Below are positions 59,836-64,000 of a stretch of DNA of 64,000 bases, piece after piece; position 1 is the stretch's first letter; each line of letters opens with the position of its first letter. The DNA is from Gyromitra esculenta (Eukaryota > Ascomycota > Pezizomycetes > Pezizales > Discinaceae). The position numbers and the translations under genes were made by a program. The stretch is from assembly GCA_038503075.1 (NCBI GenBank), contig JBCAML010000002.1, positions 3,224,001-3,288,000 of the forward strand. The letters run 5' to 3'. Below the pieces are notes generated by a model. That model had not been told where the DNA came from, did no database searches, and worked only from the letters and a program-made list of their open reading frames with translations.

Positions 59836-61543
59836 ACATGTGTCTCCCGCGTTAATTTGCCAATGCATCCCTTGAGACTTGAAGGTAGAATTTGTATCCA
59901 GTTGGTAATTAGTACGTCATTAGTTTGCAATATCCTCTTACCGTTGCCATCGATCCCCTCCCGCATCGAATCCTACACTTTCTACCCATTTAGTTGACTA
60001 GAGTTACAGTATCCGGCGACAAATATGTTGGATCAATGAAGACACTCCTAAACCCCAATTCATGTGAGACAAAATTTATGATCGGGGTTTCGAATGAAAA
60101 CTCAGAGAAACTACTCACGTTGCCGGATTGCTATTGCTTTCCCTTTATAGAAGTAGACCTACCCACCAAAATCACCAAGAACTTGGTTGCCACGCTAGAG
60201 AGTTTCCTACCTGCGTAAGGACCCAGATTTTTTTTCTGGATAGGAAAAGTAATAGTAATTCGGCGACACGAGTATCTTATTATGGCTTATGCTTTCAATT
60301 AAATAGCTCATGAAAATCATCTAAAGGAATATTGGTAGTTGTGGTGGCCAACCAAAAGTACAATGGTTTAAGAACCAAGGTCATAAAAAGTCACTCGATA
60401 TTTCTAGCCCAATCTCATCAGACTTCACCTATCTTGAAAAATAAAACAGTAAGATATCTTGGCTAAGATCAAACTTCACTTATTTTTAACAAATTAAACC
60501 TCAGCTTAAGTCTCACATAATTATAATCAACAAATCGCCTCCCTAACCCCATTAGCAGCATGAAATTACATATCCCAATCATCTATGCCTATCTTCTAGG
60601 CCAATAAAACGACGGTATGCATCTAGCAAGTTTAGAATCATAATCCCTTGATTCTCTTACCCAAGGCGTGGTGGTATTGCTAGACCATAGAGAACCTAGT
60701 TTTCCCACGCCCCAAGATCGCAGCAGCCACTTCAGGACTCTTCTTCCAAACTCAAGGCCACTAGCTAGCACCACAAGCCCAGAAATCACACCTATGGGAC
60801 TAGAGCCTGATTCTAACACCAATGGTTCAATTCAACCCTGGAACATAATTTATGTGGATTGCCAACTTGAAGCGTGGGATTATCCACTTGTCTTGATATC
60901 GGTAACACGTGAACTGAAGGCGACCTGGGTGGCCAATGAAGGTGCAGGCCGGCTGCTGGTTAACGGCTGGTTAACAACTGAGTTTGGATTGGGATTGGTT
61001 GGGTTTAGCGATTGACGTTGATTGCTGGAGCGTTTCCATCTGATGCCTGGTACCCGCAGAAAGTATGCCGGCTGGTATGAAGGCGCCAGATCTTAATCCC
61101 GTTGATATGAGTTTACCAACGAATCGGCTATAGCGCATGCATGCTTACATCTGGACTAAATCAAATTAGCACATGGAGCGCCCCTGTCTTACAAAACTTG
61201 GCCAGATTTCCTCAACCATGATATTTCAACCACCAATGCCCCTAAGGAAAGATGCTGTCAGATATGGTCTCTATACTAGCATTTATGCTTCAAAAGTAAT
61301 ATTTGATTTAAAATTTCTCGGCGTATATTTGATCACATGCACAGTATCTCTTGGAACGTTCCAAACCACACTTTTTACAGCCGAAAGTGAGGTTTTATTC
61401 CAACACAACTACTTGCTAACATGCCCTGTAAAAACTTGCAGAGCTTCATTACTATCATTCTAGACTTCACAAATTTTCTAGAGGAATTTAATTAGTTTTG
61501 GGTGTCGGTATTTCGACCTAAAAACAGTGGTCCGTGTTTAAAT

Positions 61544-61781
61544 GTACAGTGGTAGTCGTTCAATGAGGCGACAGCGGCAATGCCACACTCCAACAACATA
61601 GGCTATTTCTCCATGTTCATAAAAGAGTTTAGAACTATGCTTCAAGATAATAATATTTCTTATGTAGCTCTACCCACTTGCTTATTTCTGCATTTAAACT
61701 CCATTGTCTGCATGGTGAAGTTGGTCCTGCTGCAGGTGTACGGTATTGTTGCTGTCGCCTCATTAAACGACTACCGCTGTA
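61544..61781. mobile_element. Foldback element F (mariner-like TIR, TA-CAGTGG)
   Basis: 238 bp. Left end TACAGTGGTAGTCGTTCAAT, right end reversed TACAGCGGTAGTCGTTTAAT; the arms continue through GAGGCGACAGC for about 40 bp with five mismatches. Starting CAG after a TA suits a Tc1/mariner-derived MITE. The interior ORF is not a transposase. Confidence 0.85.
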
Positions 61782-62489
61782 CGCGCCATATCTGTTGTGG
61801 CTGTACAAGTGAGCATATCTAATAGCATATTGGTCAACCTCAAATAACCCCTTGACAAACGTATCTAAAGAATTAGGCCCACTAGATAATTGATGTTATT
61901 TTCATTGATGTTATATCTCCAACTTCTGGTGGAACACAAGAACCCAATCTCCAAGCATCTCTTCCTCTCCAATCCTACTCTCCCACACCTAAAACCACAC
62001 GCATAAAGTCACAATCTTAAAGAAAAGGCACGGGTATCATTCCCAACTATCTCTACATGTAACTAATGCCGCGCCCGAATGCAACTAACTCTCCTGAAAG
62101 CCATGACCCTCAGGTCTGAAAAACTCCACCTCGGAAATCTGCAATGCAAAGGGTGAAAAAAAGAAATATTTGAAACACGAAGCCAAAAAGAAGTGGTGCA
62201 GATTTTTTTTTCCAGCCAACATGAAGTAAAAGGGATCCCGGGGGGGGAAGAAAAACTATCCACAACAACACAATACCATCTTATATAATACTACATATAT
62301 TCCAACAAAGTCCATCTGGAATATCCTACTCGCTTTCCCAGTGGGATATTCATTCACCATCAAAAAAGAAATCACTACAAAAAGGTATCCGTAAAGGTGC
62401 AAATGCAAAATGGAACAGACAAGCGAGAGAGAAAACGAAAAGGCGAGGAAAAAGAAGCCAACAAAGAAACTCTCAACCACCTTACCAGG

Positions 62490-63992
62490 CTACCTCAAAT
62501 CATCCACATGAGGTATCCTTGCTTCATTGTCAATCTCCTCAACAGTCCTCACAAGATTTTTTGTCTCTCTCGCCAGATCAAATGCCAATGCCGCAAGCCG
62601 CCCCCTAAACTCTTTATCTGTAGGGTTATCCACCGGTTCATCCTCTTCGCTCGTCGCCATCATCCTATTCGTGCATTGCGAAAGGTTTGCCACGATCCAG
62701 TCTCCACGTTCCCGAAGCTTATCGTTCCCGTCTTGCGCCATCGCCATCTCGGTATTATCAACCACCTTAGCAACGACATTTGTGATATCCACCACGTGAT
62801 GGCGTAGCGTTCGTATGTCCCCGTCGGCCCTAATGCTCTGCAGCAGCTGCTGAATGCTCTCAACAATGCCCTCCGTTTGGGTTTCGAGGAAGATCTGTAG
62901 TTGTGAAACGCGGCGAGGATCGGTCAGCGTATGCGCCACTCGCTGAGGAGGAAGTGGGAATAATCTGAGACTCACCCTTAACTCTTCAACATTACTTTTT
63001 GCGACTCTGATTCCGAATGTTGGGCCTTGGGGGCTCCCTAATCCTCCTAGTCCCTGCACTTGCCCTTCCCATGTGCCCCCACCTCGACCGCCGGTGGGAT
63101 CGTTACGATTGCCCCCTTGAGAATGCCTAGGTGAATCCACGGGAGAGTAAACGCTATCTCCACTCAGTCGTGATCCCGCGGAGTTGTCGTTAGGATTGCC
63201 ATTGAGATTGCCATTAGAGTTGCCGTTGGGACTGCCGTTAAGGTCGCTGTTAGGGTTTCTACCACCGTTGCCGTTGCCATTGCTGTTGCCGCTACCGTTC
63301 GTTTTCGGGATTCCATCACCAGCTTGCGATCCATAACGGGGTGAGTCTGGGGAAAGAATCAGATCATCCTCATCATCCTCAAACTCTCCAGGTAGCGTCG
63401 GCCGGATTTTGACTATCTTGATAAGCTCCACAATTGACGCGGTAAGATGTGATGCCGCTGCATCAACCAGAGAAACAGGTGAGAGTCCGTGACTCATAGC
63501 ATGATTCTTCGCCGCAGTAGTGAGGTTATTCGCAGTCGCCGAAATGCGGGATTTCAGTTTCGCCCTATCATCATTCGGCGAATCATCGATCTTCTCCGTA
63601 ATCGCCCTAGTGGCTATAACAACACCCTTTACATAATCCAATGTTTGTGCACAATTAACGCTCCTTGCAGTCCGGAGGAGCTCGTCAATAGAGATCTGGA
63701 ATTTCGTGACGTGGATATCCTTGACGAGGCCGTTTGGGTCAGATAACCCGCCTTCTTTCGTGATCATAGAAGTGGGCGATTGCATGGCTAGTCCCATAGA
63801 AGAAGTCCTTAAGCTTCGTAGTGTAGCTTTTGTACGAGCGTATCGGGTTTTCCACTCTTTGACTTCGTCTTGGAGTTTTGCAATCTCGTTGTCCATCTTC
63901 TCCTCTTGCTCGTAGGACTGGTCGGCGCGTTCGGATATCAATTTCATTTGGTTTAAGAACTCCATCGCTTCTCGGCGAACTTCTTCTGTAAC
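62490..63992 (-). CDS. SPA2: Spa2 polarisome scaffold, C-terminal part (5' end beyond window)
   Basis: Polarisome component at hyphal tips that recruits formin, MAP-kinase modules and Pea2/Bud6. Two exons are visible, 63992-62976 and 62894-62490; the left one begins at an acceptor (TTTTGCAG) at the window edge, so the N-terminal GIT repeats lie outside. Features: coiled coil (LISERADQSYEQEEKMDNEI; KLQDEVKEWKTRYARTKAT), the Spa2 homology region with KSRISATANNLTTAAKNHAM, HGLSPVSLVDAAASHL and ELIKIVKIRPT, an Asn/Gly repeat (NSNGNLNGNPND), and the C-terminal block FLETQTEGIVESIQQLLQSIRADG followed by EDEP and a conserved end. The 81-nt intron (GTGAGT, TACAG) is in frame and stop-free. Confidence 0.92.
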   Translation of the reverse strand, partial: VTEEVRREAMEFLNQMKLISERADQSYEQEEKMDNEIAKLQDEVKEWKTRYARTKATLRSLRTSSMGLAMQSPTSMITKEGGLSDPNGLVKDIHVTKFQISIDELLRTARSVNCAQTLDYVKGVVIATRAITEKIDDSPNDDRAKLKSRISATANNLTTAAKNHAMSHGLSPVSLVDAAASHLTASIVELIKIVKIRPTLPGEFEDDEDDLILSPDSPRYGSQAGDGIPKTNGSGNSNGNGNGGRNPNSDLNGSPNGNSNGNLNGNPNDNSAGSRLSGDSVYSPVDSPRHSQGGNRNDPTGGRGGGTWEGQVQGLGGLGSPQGPTFGIRVAKSNVEELRVSLRLFPLPPQRVAHTLTDPRRVSQLQIFLETQTEGIVESIQQLLQSIRADGDIRTLRHHVVDITNVVAKVVDNTEMAMAQDGNDKLRERGDWIVANLSQCTNRMMATSEEDEPVDNPTDKEFRGRLAALAFDLARETKNLVRTVEEIDNEARIPHVDDLR

Positions 63993-64000
63993 CTGCAAAA

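Larger units (their letters stand above)
55230..62489. other. Gene-poor region with foldback elements
   Basis: A 7.3-kb region between the patatin gene and SPA2 with no supported CDS; ORFs are short, lack family features and mostly overlap inverted repeats. It holds six foldback elements (listed separately), two TACATGTA palindromes (57508-57515, 62054-62061) and otherwise featureless AT-rich DNA (57516-59700 and 59840-61540). Confidence 0.75.

Noticed and set aside
60668..61015. 115-codon ORF in the gene desert
   Set aside because: No ATG context, no domain and no partner exons; not enough to call a gene.
61580..61822. ORF within foldback element F
   Set aside because: It spans the element and its right arm; no transposase motif (no DDE-like spacing or helix-turn-helix).
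1..64000. CRISPR arrays, rRNA genes, secondary-metabolite cluster, LTR retrotransposons
   Set aside because: No regularly spaced repeats, rRNA-like sequence, PKS/NRPS genes or long direct repeats were seen.

Overview
The window comes from a filamentous ascomycete (Pezizomycotina). The genes have many short introns (mostly 50-100 nt, GT-AG with CTAAC/CTGAC-like branch sites), intergenic spacers of about 0.3-3 kb, pyrimidine-rich promoters and a fungal gene set (IQGAP/Rng2, verprolin, Spa2, tricalbin, Nbp2, CAP59-type glycosyltransferase, Hos2). I rebuilt splice structures by hand from reading-frame continuity and family conservation. Nearly every gene model closes in phase.

Layout: 1-3803 (-) 3'-truncated IQGAP with about 20 IQ repeats; 4720-6653 (+) IMP dehydrogenase; 6950-7887 (-) Nudix hydrolase with a GC-AG intron; 8617-9978 (+) Dom34/Pelota; 10110-10803 (-) Tim17/22/23-family protein; 11804-13359 (-) Hos2 histone deacetylase, divergent from 13789-15367 (+) ING/PHD protein (Yng2-like); 16188-17225 (+) unknown protein with a SAP-like segment; 17996-19132 (+) mitochondrial Bax-inhibitor family protein; 19930-21306 (-) CAP59/GT69 glycosyltransferase; 22578-27619 (-) tricalbin (SMP plus five C2 domains); 30508-32532 (+) epsin Ent3; 34448-36120 (+) proline dehydrogenase; 37930-38001 tRNA-Thr; 38983-41058 (-) SH3 protein Nbp2; 42895-44375 (+) Ssu72; 45495-46860 (+) verprolin with an apparent +1 frameshift; 47532-48465 (+) unknown coiled-coil protein; 50138-55229 (-) a 13-exon, about 1415-residue zinc-finger/P-loop NTPase/RING/patatin protein; 55230-62489 a 7.3 kb gene desert with several foldback elements; 62490-63992 (-) 5'-truncated Spa2.

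Several genes serve cell polarity, actin or membrane-contact biology (IQGAP, tricalbin, epsin, Nbp2, verprolin, Spa2). Histone acetylation is represented by a divergent HDAC/ING pair. The rest are housekeeping genes for GTP synthesis, ribosome rescue, proline catabolism and mitochondria.

The most unusual items are: (i) the large patatin protein, whose architecture resembles a signalling or defence sensor joined to a lipase effector, and whose catalytic serine codon is split by a GC-AG intron; (ii) families of short TA-flanked foldback elements (MITE-like), including a two-hairpin composite present at two loci 23 kb apart; (iii) a palindrome, TACATGTA, found 11 times and only between genes; (iv) the verprolin frameshift.
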